A DNA stretch of 64,000 nt from Streptomyces sp. NBC_01465. Lineage in GTDB: Bacteria > Actinomycetota > Actinomycetes > Streptomycetales > Streptomycetaceae. Below, one piece after another: positions 49,788-61,919 of the stretch. The notes under the pieces are model-generated. The model made no database searches. It saw nothing but the letters and a program-made list of their open reading frames with translations, and had not been told where the DNA came from. The stretch's first letter is position 1. Each line of letters begins with the position of its first letter. The stretch covers positions 8,556,001 to 8,620,000 of the forward strand of contig NZ_CP109467.1 in the NCBI RefSeq assembly GCF_036227325.1. Reading direction: 5' to 3'. The translations under genes and the position numbers were made by a program.

Positions 49788-51746
49788 CTACCCCAACAGG
49801 TCCGGCGAGCGAAGCATCTGAGGCGGGATGCCCCAGGCGTCGACGAGATCGTCCGCGATCGGCCGGATCCGGCGGCAGAGATCGTTGACCTCACGCGTAA
49901 TCGCCTTGGAGCGCTGGACCGTCAGCCGGCCGTGCTCCATGAACCACGCACGGTCTGCCTCGATCGACGAGAGGGCGAAGAGACCGCACAGCAGCTCCAG
50001 CGCGACCTTGTTGCCCCCGTCCGGAATCGTCCGCACCTTGTCGACGAACGCCTCGAGCACCAGCCGCTCGACGTGCGCGCGGGCCACCGCAATGACATGG
50101 TCCTGCACCTGGGAGAAGACGGCTCCGGGATTCCCGTCCAGCTCAACACCGCGCTTGAGCCGCCGGGCGACCCCCGCGAGCATGTGCTCCTCGCGGAAAC
50201 GCAGCATGGCCAGGTGGTACTCCGCATCGAGCAGGCCCGCCTGCTGGTCCCAGGAGTCGCCGCCCGGCAGCAGATCCCGGACGCGTTCGAGGAGCTTGTG
50301 GGCCGATGTCTTCTCAATGACCGTCTCGACAGCCAGACCGGTCACGAATCGGACCATGCCGAGCTGGTCGAGGTCCTCGAACTCGCTGGCGTAGTCCGTG
50401 AGCAGGCCCTTGGCCACGAGCTGGAGCAGGACGTGGTTGTCGCCCTCGAATGTCGTGAAGATGTCGCTGTCGGCCTTGAGCGCGGCGAACCGGTTCACGG
50501 CGAGATATCCGGCGCCCCCGCACGCCTCGCGGCACTCCTGGATCACGTGGGTGGCGTGCCAGGTGCCGAGCGCCTTGGTGCCGGCGGCCCGCGACTCCAG
50601 TTCCCTGCGCGACTGGGCGTCGTCCTTGTTCCCCGAGAGGACCTCGTGCAGGTCCGTGCGCACCACGTCCTGGGCGAAGTGCAGCGCGTAGGTGCGGGCG
50701 AGGAGCGGAAGGAGGCGGCGCTGGTGCATGCCGTAGTCGAGCAGCAACTGCTCCTCGGTTTCGGAGGTCGCCGAGAACTGCCGCCGGCGCAAGGCGTACT
50801 TCGTGGCGATGGTCAGGGCCACCTTGGCGGCGTTGATGGCGCCACCGCCGACACTGACCCTTCCCTGGACCAGGGTGCCGAGCATGGTGAAGAAGCGACG
50901 GCTGGGACTCTCGATCGAGCTCTCGTAGTCGCCCTGCGGGGTGACGTCGGCGAACCGGTTGAGCAGCGCCTCACGGGGAACGCGCACGTCGTCGAACCAG
51001 ATCCGGCCATTGTCCACACCGTTGAGTCCCATCTTGCGGCCGTCGTCCTCGATCCGGACGCCAGGTGCCGGCGCACCGTCGACGCGGATGGGTACGACGA
51101 AGGCGTGCACGCCCTCGGACCTGCCTCCCACCTCCAACTGGGCGAAGACGACCGCGAGTTCGGCGTGCCGGGCGGCGTTGCCGATGTAGTCCTTGCGCGC
51201 CTGGTCGCCGTGGGTGGTGATGACGAACTCCTGGGAGTCGACGTCGTACGTCGCCACCGTGCCGAGCGACTGCACGTTGGATCCGTGGCCGGTCTCGGTC
51301 ATGGCGAAGCAGCCCATCAGCTCCCCGGTGATCAGGTCCGGCAGGTAGAGCGCGTGGTGGCGCTCAGTGCCGAGCTGCAGGATCGCACCGCCGAAGAGAC
51401 CGAACTGCACACCGACCTTCACCAGCACCGACAGGTCGCCGAAGGCGAGCGTCTCGAACGCGGCGATGGAGGCGCCGATGTCGCCGCCACCGCCGTACTC
51501 CTTGGGGAAACCCATCCCGGTCTGCCCCGTCGCCGCCAGTTCGACGACCAACTCCCGCACGTGCTCGCGGAACTCGTCGATACCCAGTTGTTCGGCCGCG
51601 TCGAGGACGGAGGCGTGTGCGGCCAGATTCGTGCGCACCAGATCGCGGATCTGCGCGTACTCGCCGTCGAGCACCGCGCGCAGGGCCGGGACATCGATGT
51701 CGGGCTGCACGGAGCCGTCCTGGGGAGTGGGGGAGTCGGTGACCAT
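49788..51746 (-). CDS. Acyl-CoA oxidase/dehydrogenase-family flavoenzyme
   Basis: A 652-residue enzyme, longer than ordinary acyl-CoA dehydrogenases (about 390) and matching the acyl-CoA oxidase length and layout. GCFAMTETGHGSNVQSLGT is the FAD/substrate segment of acyl-CoA oxidases, HVIQECREACGGAGYLAVNR the C-terminal motif, and FTTFEGDNHVLLQLVAKGLL the catalytic Glu region. The last 200 residues form the extra helical domain of oxidases. It would perform the first oxidation step of beta-oxidation. It is unrelated to the cluster by position and is divergent from the alpha/beta hydrolase. Confidence 0.9.
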   Translation of the reverse strand: MVTDSPTPQDGSVQPDIDVPALRAVLDGEYAQIRDLVRTNLAAHASVLDAAEQLGIDEFREHVRELVVELAATGQTGMGFPKEYGGGGDIGASIAAFETLAFGDLSVLVKVGVQFGLFGGAILQLGTERHHALYLPDLITGELMGCFAMTETGHGSNVQSLGTVATYDVDSQEFVITTHGDQARKDYIGNAARHAELAVVFAQLEVGGRSEGVHAFVVPIRVDGAPAPGVRIEDDGRKMGLNGVDNGRIWFDDVRVPREALLNRFADVTPQGDYESSIESPSRRFFTMLGTLVQGRVSVGGGAINAAKVALTIATKYALRRRQFSATSETEEQLLLDYGMHQRRLLPLLARTYALHFAQDVVRTDLHEVLSGNKDDAQSRRELESRAAGTKALGTWHATHVIQECREACGGAGYLAVNRFAALKADSDIFTTFEGDNHVLLQLVAKGLLTDYASEFEDLDQLGMVRFVTGLAVETVIEKTSAHKLLERVRDLLPGGDSWDQQAGLLDAEYHLAMLRFREEHMLAGVARRLKRGVELDGNPGAVFSQVQDHVIAVARAHVERLVLEAFVDKVRTIPDGGNKVALELLCGLFALSSIEADRAWFMEHGRLTVQRSKAITREVNDLCRRIRPIADDLVDAWGIPPQMLRSPDLLG

Positions 51747-51835
51747 GGTGCCCTGCTACCCCGTGCCCGAAGCGATCAAGCGAGGTGCAAGCCGGCTGTC
51801 CCGCCGATGGCGCAGTGCGGCACTACGCTCGCCTC

Positions 51836-52579
51836 GTGGGCGAGATCGTGGTGGTACGAAATGGCTCCGGGCCGGAAGTCCTGCTCGTGCACGGTGGGGC
51901 GGGCCCGCGGACGACGTGGGGCGCTCTCGCTCCGCTGGCCGAGCGGTGGACGCTGGCATACGTCCACCGCCGCGGCTATCCGCCGAGCCCACCACCGCAA
52001 GAGCGTCAAGATTTCGCCGTGGACGCCCTGGACCTGGCACCGCTGCTCACCGGCCGCCCGCACGTTGTCGCCCACTCCTACGGCGTCCTCGGAACGCTGA
52101 TCGCAGCCGCTGCCGCACCGGGCAGCGTGCGCTCACTCACCCTGATCGAGCCGCCGCTCAACCACCTTGTCCCCGAAGACGCCGAGGTGGCACGGCTCGA
52201 GCGCCTGGGCGACACGGTCCTCGCCCACGGAATGGATACGCCCCCGGCCCAACTGCGCGAGTTCCTGCGCCTCGCGGGAGCGCCCATCGGCGACGGCCCC
52301 CTCCCCGAGGAAGTGGTCGCCGGCGTACGACGGGCGCACGGTGGCCGGCCGACCAGCGAGGCGCGCCCGCAGCTCGACGTGATCCGTGATGCCGGCGTCC
52401 CGGTGCTCGTCGTGTCCGGAGACCACGCGGCCACGTTCGAGAGGATCTGCGACGCCCTCGCGGCCGCGCTCTGCGGCGAGCGCAGCGTGCACCCGGGCGC
52501 CGGCCACTTCGTCGCCGCAGCACCGGGCTTCGCCGAACGACTCGAGACCTTCCTGCGCAAAAACACGTTCCGTCGATGA
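51836..52579 (+). CDS. Alpha/beta hydrolase
   Basis: About 247 residues with the hydrolase core. VLLVHGGAGPRTTWGAL is the oxyanion strand-loop, VVAHSYGVLGTL the nucleophile elbow with Ser in HSYG, VPVLVVSGDHA the strand before the acidic residue, and HPGAGHFVAAAPG supplies the catalytic His. The start is uncertain: GTG 51836 gives the natural N-terminus MGEIVVVRNGSG, but no ribosome site is evident and the frame is open from 51785. The substrate is unknown. Confidence 0.82.
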   Translation: MGEIVVVRNGSGPEVLLVHGGAGPRTTWGALAPLAERWTLAYVHRRGYPPSPPPQERQDFAVDALDLAPLLTGRPHVVAHSYGVLGTLIAAAAAPGSVRSLTLIEPPLNHLVPEDAEVARLERLGDTVLAHGMDTPPAQLREFLRLAGAPIGDGPLPEEVVAGVRRAHGGRPTSEARPQLDVIRDAGVPVLVVSGDHAATFERICDALAAALCGERSVHPGAGHFVAAAPGFAERLETFLRKNTFRR

Positions 52580-52625
52580 GTTTCCGGCGGTGGTGCGGTC
52601 CACCCCTCGATGAAGGGAGCACACC

Positions 52626-53231
52626 ATGCGCAAGATCATCATTTGCACGTTCCTGACGCTCGACGGTGTCATGCAGGCGCCGGGAGGCCCGGACGAGGAT
52701 GCGGGCGGCGGCTTCAACTACGGCGGCTGGCAGAAGCCGGTGGCCGACGACGAGGTCGGAACGGCCATCGCCGGTTGGTACCAGCACTCCGACGCGATGC
52801 TGCTCGGCCGCAAGACGTACGAGATCTTCGCGTCGTACTGGCCGGCCGCTGATCCAGCCAACCCGTTCACCGATCGGATGAACAGCACGCACAAGTACGT
52901 GGCGTCGCGGACCCTGACGTCCGTCGAGTGGCAGAACTCCACGCTGCTGGAGGGCGACATCGTCGATGCCCTACGCACACTGAAGGCGTCCGGCGGCGGC
53001 AACATCAACGTCGTCGGCAGCGGCGACCTCGCCCAGACCCTCATGCGCCACGGCCTTGTCGACGAGTACCGGCTGACCATCCACCCGGTGATCATCGGCA
53101 CCGGCAAGCGGCTGTTCGCCGACGGAGCGATCCCCACCGCGCTGGAGCCGGTCAGCGTCTCGACGACGAAGGGCGGCACCGTCGTCGGCGTCTACCGGCC
53201 GAGCGGGAAGCCCGGGTACGACAGTTACTAG
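52626..53231 (+). CDS. RibD C-terminal/dihydrofolate-reductase-like protein
   Basis: A 201-residue protein of the DHFR-like RibD_C family. MRKIIICTFLTLDGVMQAPG is the typical opening, LLGRKTYEIFASYWP the cofactor-binding strand-helix, and INVVGSGDLAQTLMRHGLVD the second NADPH-binding segment. Such stand-alone proteins are annotated as dihydrofolate reductase family but their substrates are mostly unknown. The ATG follows GAAGGGAG; it is 46 nt downstream of the hydrolase gene, possibly in one transcript. Confidence 0.9.
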   Translation: MRKIIICTFLTLDGVMQAPGGPDEDAGGGFNYGGWQKPVADDEVGTAIAGWYQHSDAMLLGRKTYEIFASYWPAADPANPFTDRMNSTHKYVASRTLTSVEWQNSTLLEGDIVDALRTLKASGGGNINVVGSGDLAQTLMRHGLVDEYRLTIHPVIIGTGKRLFADGAIPTALEPVSVSTTKGGTVVGVYRPSGKPGYDSY

Positions 53232-53280
53232 CAGGACCGACCGCGCCCCCCCGTACCAGGACAGCGCGTTCGCCCGTGCG

Positions 53281-53829
53281 ATGGTTGCTGTCATGACAGA
53301 TGGCGCGACTCCAGGCAGCGAAGTTGTACTCGAGACGAGTCGCCTGCTGCTCAGGCCCTGGCGGGTGGCCGAGGCTGTCGTCCAACGTGAGCTGTGGACC
53401 GAACGCGATCCACGCGTGCCGCCGCATCGCCGGATCGACGCAGACGGACACCCGACCGTCGCGGAGCTCGAGGACTCGATCCGCACCAACCAGCTGTGGT
53501 CGACCGGATTGCTGGCGGTCGAGCGGAAGGACTCCCGCGACGTCATCGGCTACTGCGGGCTGGTCGACAGCGGGCGGGAATCGGCTGGAGAACCGGAACT
53601 GGCATTCGAGCTGCTGCGCCGAGTGTGGTGTCAGGGCTACGCGACCGAAGCCGCGTTGGCGGTCCTGGAATGGGCAAGGTCGTCCGGGTACGAACGGCTG
53701 TGGGCCACGGTCTGGGACTGGAACACCGCTTCGCGCCGTGTGCTGGCCAAGGTCGGGTTCACCGAGACCGAGCGCAAGGAAGTGGACCCGGTGCACGGGA
53801 CCAACCTCTTCACTACGAGACAGCTCTGA
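53281..53829 (+). CDS. GNAT-family N-acetyltransferase
   Basis: A 182-residue acetyltransferase of the RimJ/RimL type. LETSRLLLRPWR begins the fold, VIGYCGLVDSG is strand 4, ELAFELLRRVWCQGYATEAA the acetyl-CoA-binding loop region with R-x-x-x-G-Y-A, and NTASRRVLAKVGFTETERKEV the C-terminal helix-strand. The ATG at 53281 or the one at 53293 could be the start; neither has a good ribosome site. The acceptor is unknown. Confidence 0.88.
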   Translation: MVAVMTDGATPGSEVVLETSRLLLRPWRVAEAVVQRELWTERDPRVPPHRRIDADGHPTVAELEDSIRTNQLWSTGLLAVERKDSRDVIGYCGLVDSGRESAGEPELAFELLRRVWCQGYATEAALAVLEWARSSGYERLWATVWDWNTASRRVLAKVGFTETERKEVDPVHGTNLFTTRQL

Positions 53830-53936
53830 CACACCTGACATGGTGTTGATGCTCAACCGACACGGATTGCCGACAGACGGAGCCGCCACGAAATGTCGCA
53901 ACCCGGGCCTGATGCAGGGTTGGGTGACAGAAGTGA

Positions 53937-54869
53937 TCACGTGATTGCGCCCACCGTGCTCGCCACCGCGGGAGGCAGCTTCGTCTCTGCGTTGAGTACT
54001 GCCTCTCTCACTTGATCCGGATTGAGACCGACTGCTGTCGACAGGTCGGCGTTGTACAGGCGGGTTCCCTTGAGGTGAGTCTCCTTGAGGCTGGCGCCGT
54101 GGAGATCGGCCCCGCGCAGGAAGGCCCCTTCAAGGTGGGCGCGGTCGAGCCACGCACCACCGAGGCGGGCCTCCTTGAGCCAGGCCTCCTCCAGGTGTGC
54201 GCCGATCAGGTTGGCTCCTTCGAGACAGGCACCGGCGAGACGCACGCGCTCCAGCCGGGCGTCCTGAAGGTCCGCTGCACGCAGATTCGTACGCCGTAGG
54301 TCGATGCGGAACGGCTCATTCAACGGTGGCCGTCTCCCCAGAACCGTCAAAGCGGCCTGGACGGACTCTTCCAGCGGCACGGTGGGGTCTGGCTCCGCGT
54401 CGGGTGCCACCACGGTCTGGTCTCGGACGAATGCGGCCAGGACCTCGACCACGGTGAGGTGGTCCTTGGCGGAGTCCCGCATGATCCGCTCCAACGCGTA
54501 GAGGCCGCCCAGGCGCTCGACCGTACGCTCCGATGCGAGCAGTTTGATGGCCTCCACGTAGCGGCCGGTCACCTGGCCGTCACGAGCGATCTCGGCCTGT
54601 TCGCGGTCCCGGTCACGCGTGTGTCGCAACGTGCGGTCGGTGTAGTAGAGGCCGGCCCCGGCGAGCGCACCGGCGCCGACGGCCACCAGCGTCGTGCGGA
54701 ACCCTGTGATCACTACCCCGGCGGCCGGCTGGAGGTCCTGACGGCGGAGCCGATCGCCGTCCAGCCACCACGGGCCCTGCCACAACAACAGGGCGTAGGC
54801 GAAGAAGGCGACGACCATCAGTGCTAGCACCAGGGCGCGAGTACGGCTCCGACTCATACGCACGAGCAT
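53937..54869 (-). CDS. Membrane-anchored pentapeptide-repeat protein
   Basis: A 310-residue protein. Two N-terminal membrane segments (ALVLALMVVAFFAYALLLW and TLVAVGAGALAGAGLYYT) are followed by a cytoplasmic helix (RTLRHTRDRDREQAEIARDG), then RYVEAIKLLASERTVERLGG, a segment commonly found before pentapeptide repeats in actinobacteria. Residues 185-285 form about 18 A(D/N)LxxAxL-type repeats (LRRTNLRAADLQDARLERV, for example), which fold as a right-handed square helix. The function of this group is unknown. GTGAGGAC precedes the ATG. Confidence 0.9.
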   Translation of the reverse strand: MLVRMSRSRTRALVLALMVVAFFAYALLLWQGPWWLDGDRLRRQDLQPAAGVVITGFRTTLVAVGAGALAGAGLYYTDRTLRHTRDRDREQAEIARDGQVTGRYVEAIKLLASERTVERLGGLYALERIMRDSAKDHLTVVEVLAAFVRDQTVVAPDAEPDPTVPLEESVQAALTVLGRRPPLNEPFRIDLRRTNLRAADLQDARLERVRLAGACLEGANLIGAHLEEAWLKEARLGGAWLDRAHLEGAFLRGADLHGASLKETHLKGTRLYNADLSTAVGLNPDQVREAVLNAETKLPPAVASTVGAIT

Positions 54870-55101
54870 GTCCTCACAGGAGTGGCCGCATGCGTGATAT
54901 TCGCGACCTCACTGCCGCGGGAGGGCGTGATCCTTCAGATGCGATGGAACGTTTCAGTGTCTGCCGGTCATAGCAAGCGAACGTCTGCCCCAGAACCCCC
55001 TGAACCAGAAATCAACAAAATCTGACGCCATCATTGTGGGCGGTTGTGTTCCATACCTAGGGTGGCCGCGGCTCTTGAGGTGTTTCCTGCCCCACCAGTG
55101 A

Positions 55102-59067
<3,966 letters not shown>

Positions 59068-59087
59068 ACGCGGCCGACCGATGTGCG

Positions 59088-59121
59088 GCGCCTCGGCGGT
59101 GGCACTCCACCGCCGAGGCGC
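59088..59121. terminator. Bidirectional terminator between GH2 and GST-like genes
   Basis: A perfect 15-bp inverted repeat, GCGCCTCGGCGGTGG (59088-59102) and CCACCGCCGAGGCGC (59107-59121), with a CACT loop, lies between the convergent stop codons. Confidence 0.82.
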
Positions 59122-59141
59122 TGTGCGCTCCAGGCGCGGGT

Positions 59142-59876
59142 CTACGCCGCGTCCGGAACCGCCCCGACCGCACCGCGGAAAGCAGGGAGGCCGCCCAAGC
59201 GCTGTACGTATGCGCTGAGCCGGGGGAACGCGCAGAGCGTCTCGGACCGGTCGAGGTGGACGAGCGCCACCCACAGGTCTACGTCCGCGGCCGTCAGCGA
59301 CTCTCCCAGTGCGAAGGGGTGCCGGCTGAGCCGGCGGTCCAGCAGGTTCAGTGCCGAACGTCGCGCCGAGGGCCGTGCGGTGGGTGCGACATCCCGGTCC
59401 AGCACCTCGCACAGGGCATCGATGTCCGCTGCGAGGTGCGGCGGTCGGAGCGTGCATGACCGGCCCTCGCCGTCCCCGGAGAGCGGGCCCGCGAGGCTGC
59501 TGAGGATGTCGGGAGTGTGGTTGCTGACGATGCGTCCGCTCCAGCGGTCGCGCAGCGCGGGCACCGTGAGCGGCCCGTCGAAATGGTGCACCGTCGCTTC
59601 GTAGGCACGGCGCAGGGACGCGTAGGCGGCGGGGCTTTCGCCGGGGGAGGCCAGGACCGTGGTGGCGACGGTGTCGCGCAGGCCGAGGAGGTCGAGCGTG
59701 AGCGAGATGCGCAGGGAGCGGGGACAACTCTGCGACAGGAAAAGGTCGTAGCGGCCGGGCGCGGGATAGAAGCCCCCGGCTGCACCGACGCCGATGCGGC
59801 TGTGGAGACGGTGCGGGTGCGGGGACGCTGTGATGGAGGTGGCCGTGCTGGAACTGCGTGAAGCTGTTTTGGGCAT
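59142..59876 (-). CDS. Glutathione S-transferase-like protein (Ecm4/GS-hydroquinone reductase type)
   Basis: A 244-residue protein. YDLFLSQSCPRSLRISLTLD resembles the Cys-Pro active-site region of glutathionyl-hydroquinone reductases and mycothiol-using relatives. SNHTPDILSSL and the C-terminal helical GST domain (FALGESLTAADVDLWVALVH, RLGGLP) support the family. Streptomycetes use mycothiol rather than glutathione, so the natural thiol is uncertain. The ATG at 59876 follows GGGAGAG; the longer open frame upstream has no support. Confidence 0.82.
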   Translation of the reverse strand: MPKTASRSSSTATSITASPHPHRLHSRIGVGAAGGFYPAPGRYDLFLSQSCPRSLRISLTLDLLGLRDTVATTVLASPGESPAAYASLRRAYEATVHHFDGPLTVPALRDRWSGRIVSNHTPDILSSLAGPLSGDGEGRSCTLRPPHLAADIDALCEVLDRDVAPTARPSARRSALNLLDRRLSRHPFALGESLTAADVDLWVALVHLDRSETLCAFPRLSAYVQRLGGLPAFRGAVGAVPDAA

Positions 59877-60176
59877 GACTCTCCCGGTCAGATGAGAGGC
59901 CACTGCGGTCTGGGGCGCGCCGGTGGCCGGAAGCTGGGTGGATGCGCTGGCCGGAGACCGGCCGGATCGCGCGGACCGGTCGCGGATCAGTAAGCGCTGG
60001 AGACGCGCAGAAGATCGATGTGCAGGCGCCTGGTCAAGCCGCTCCTGGGCATGTCCACCCGTCTCACCGTCGGGGCTCGCGGGACGCGAGGCCACGCTTG
60101 TCCACGTCAGTCTGAGCAGGCTCGGTAACGCCGTCAAGACGTCCGGGCGGGTGGTCTCATCCAGTGGTCCGGCGCG

Positions 60177-60206
60177 TTGACATTCCCTTCGGCGCCTGCC
60201 TACCTT
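60177..60206 (+). promoter_or_regulatory. Putative promoter of the leader-peptide/monooxygenase locus
   Basis: TTGACA (60177-60182) and TACCTT (60201-60206) are spaced by 18 nt, 40 nt upstream of the first leader-peptide start. The stretch 59877-60176 before it shows no gene I can support. Confidence 0.5.
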
Positions 60207-60245
60207 TCGCCAACAACGTGATCCCCAGGGGCCGGAGAAGTGACG

Positions 60246-60398
60246 GTGACAGCGATGCGCGCAGCTGACGGGACGGCCGCTCGGCGGCACCCCGGCTGCG
60301 TCCTGCTGTGCACGGACCGCTCCGTCGACCTGCTGCGCGTCAGCAGCGCGCTGTGTACGGCCGCCTGCAGCGCTCCCTGCGCTCCCTGCCGAGGCTGA
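60246..60398 (+). CDS. Cys-rich leader peptide 1
   Basis: A 50-residue reading frame too short for routine calling. GGAG at 60234-60237 lies 8 nt before the GTG at 60246 (GTG 60240 and ATG 60255 are in frame). The product contains RSVDLLRVSSALCT, matching the actinobacterial putative leader-peptide family (xHxDLxRVxxALC) found upstream of sulfur genes. It ends with a Cys cluster, ALCTAACSAPCAPCRG; six Cys in all. Such peptides act by ribosome stalling on Cys codons when cysteine is short. The layout, ahead of FMN monooxygenases of the kind used to free sulfur, agrees. Confidence 0.65.
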   Translation: MTAMRAADGTAARRHPGCVLLCTDRSVDLLRVSSALCTAACSAPCAPCRG

Positions 60399-60486
60399 CG
60401 GCTTTCCGATCGTCACCGCAGGGGTACGGAAGACAAGACGTAGTTGTGTTGTTGGTACCGCTGGAGGGGAAGGGAAGGTGAGGCGA

Positions 60487-60603
60487 ATGCGTCCGCTGAC
60501 CCGTCGACACCCCCTGAGCCCGGTGCCGCCCCGCCGCCTGAACCTGTACTCCCGCCACCACATCGACCTGCTGCGCGTCGCCGGCGCGCTCTGTCGCCCC
60601 TGA
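60487..60603 (+). CDS. Leader peptide 2 upstream of the monooxygenases
   Basis: A 38-residue peptide starting at ATG 60487 (GTG 60478 in frame) behind GAGGGGAAGGGAAGG. Its C-terminus YSRHHIDLLRVAGALCRP is a clear member of the actinobacterial short leader-peptide family, with the single Cys at the third-last position. It lies 77 nt upstream of the first monooxygenase start, the usual distance for a cysteine-responsive attenuator. Confidence 0.75.
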   Translation: MRPLTRRHPLSPVPPRRLNLYSRHHIDLLRVAGALCRP

Positions 60604-60680
60604 CCCGTTCCTTCGCAGCCGCGCCCCTCGTACGGGCGGGCTTTCTGCCGATACGGAATCTTCAGGAAGGCGTCACTGCC

Positions 60681-61898
60681 GTGACCTCAACACCCTCACC
60701 TCTGCACCTCGCGGTCGCTCTCGACGGCACCGGCTGGCACCCGGCGTCCTGGCGCGAACCGGTGGCCCGGCCCCGGGACCTGCTCACCGCCGCGTACTGG
60801 GCCGACCTCGTCGCGGAGGCCGAACGCGGGCTGCTCGACCTCGTGACCATCGAGGACGGGCTGGGACTGCAGTCCTCGCTCCTCACCGACCCCGACGACC
60901 GTACCGATCAGGTGCGCGGCCGGCTCGACGCGGTGCTCATCGCCGCGCGCATCGCGCCGCTGACCCGGCACATAGGTGTGGTGCCGACCGTGGTGACCAC
61001 ACACACCGAGCCGTTCCACATCTCGAAGGCGATCGCCACGCTCGACTACGTGAGCACGGGCCGTGCGGGCGTACGCGTACAGATCGACGCACGCCCCAAC
61101 GAGGCCGCGCACTTCGGGCGCCGAACGATCGCGCCGCTGCCCGCCGGTGGCTACAACACCCCGGCCGGGCAGGAAGCGGTGCGCGCGCACTTCGACGAGG
61201 CGGCCGACTACGTGGAAGTGGTGCGCAGGCTCTGGGACAGCTGGGAGGACGGCGCGGAGATCCGGGACGCGGCCACCGGGCGGTTCATCGACCGCGAGAA
61301 GCTGCACTACATCGACTTCGAGGGCGAGCACTTCAGCGTGAAGGGCCCCTCGATCACCCCCCGCCCGCCGCAGGGGCAGCCGGTCGTCAGCGCGCTCGCC
61401 CATGCGACCTTCCCGTACCGCCTGGTGGCCAGGGCTGCCGACATCGGTTACGTCACCCCGCACGACGCCGAGCAGGCCCGCGCGATCGTGGACGAGATCC
61501 GGGCCGAACAGGCGGCGGCAGGCCGCGCGGACGAGACCGTGCACCTCTTCGGCGACCTGGTGGTCTTCCTCGACGAGGAGCCCGCCGAGGCCGCCGCCCG
61601 CAGGGAGCGCCTCGACGCACTCGCGGGACAGGAGTACACCAGCGACGCCCGCATCTTCGCCGGCACTCCATCACAACTCGCAGACCTCCTCCAGGAGTTG
61701 CAGCAGTCGGGACTGTCCGGCTTCCGCCTGCGCCCGGCCGTCGTGGGCCACGACCTCCCGGCGATCACCCGAGGCCTGGTCCCCGAGCTCCAGCGCCGAG
61801 GCGCCTTCCGAACCGCCTACGAGGCCGACACCCTGCGCGGCCTGCTCGGGCTCGCCCGCCCCGCCAACCGCTACGCCACCGCCACCGCCACTGCCTGA
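60681..61898 (+). CDS. LLM-class flavin-dependent monooxygenase 1
   Basis: A 405-residue bacterial luciferase-like (FMN/F420-type) monooxygenase. LHLAVALDGTGWHPASWR opens the barrel, DLVTIEDGLGLQ and HIGVVPTVVTTHTEPFHISK (strands 2-4) are typical, and LDYVSTGRAGVRVQ is the conserved phosphate-loop segment. It belongs to the nitrilotriacetate/dibenzothiophene-sulfone/alkanesulfonate monooxygenase group. With reduced FMN from a partner reductase it probably cleaves a C-S or C-N bond of a sulfur- or nitrogen-containing compound. GTG start behind AGGAAGG. Confidence 0.9.
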   Translation: MTSTPSPLHLAVALDGTGWHPASWREPVARPRDLLTAAYWADLVAEAERGLLDLVTIEDGLGLQSSLLTDPDDRTDQVRGRLDAVLIAARIAPLTRHIGVVPTVVTTHTEPFHISKAIATLDYVSTGRAGVRVQIDARPNEAAHFGRRTIAPLPAGGYNTPAGQEAVRAHFDEAADYVEVVRRLWDSWEDGAEIRDAATGRFIDREKLHYIDFEGEHFSVKGPSITPRPPQGQPVVSALAHATFPYRLVARAADIGYVTPHDAEQARAIVDEIRAEQAAAGRADETVHLFGDLVVFLDEEPAEAAARRERLDALAGQEYTSDARIFAGTPSQLADLLQELQQSGLSGFRLRPAVVGHDLPAITRGLVPELQRRGAFRTAYEADTLRGLLGLARPANRYATATATA

Positions 61899-61919
61899 GC
61901 CGGACGGAGACCGCACACC

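Noticed and set aside
53899..53922. Weak hairpin CAACCC/GGGTTG between the GNAT and pentapeptide genes
   Set aside because: Only a 6-bp stem with a 12-nt loop; too weak to call a terminator.
59877..60176. Possible gene upstream of the leader peptides (85-codon frame at 59923-60180)
   Set aside because: No ribosome site, no motif, composition like non-coding GC-rich sequence.
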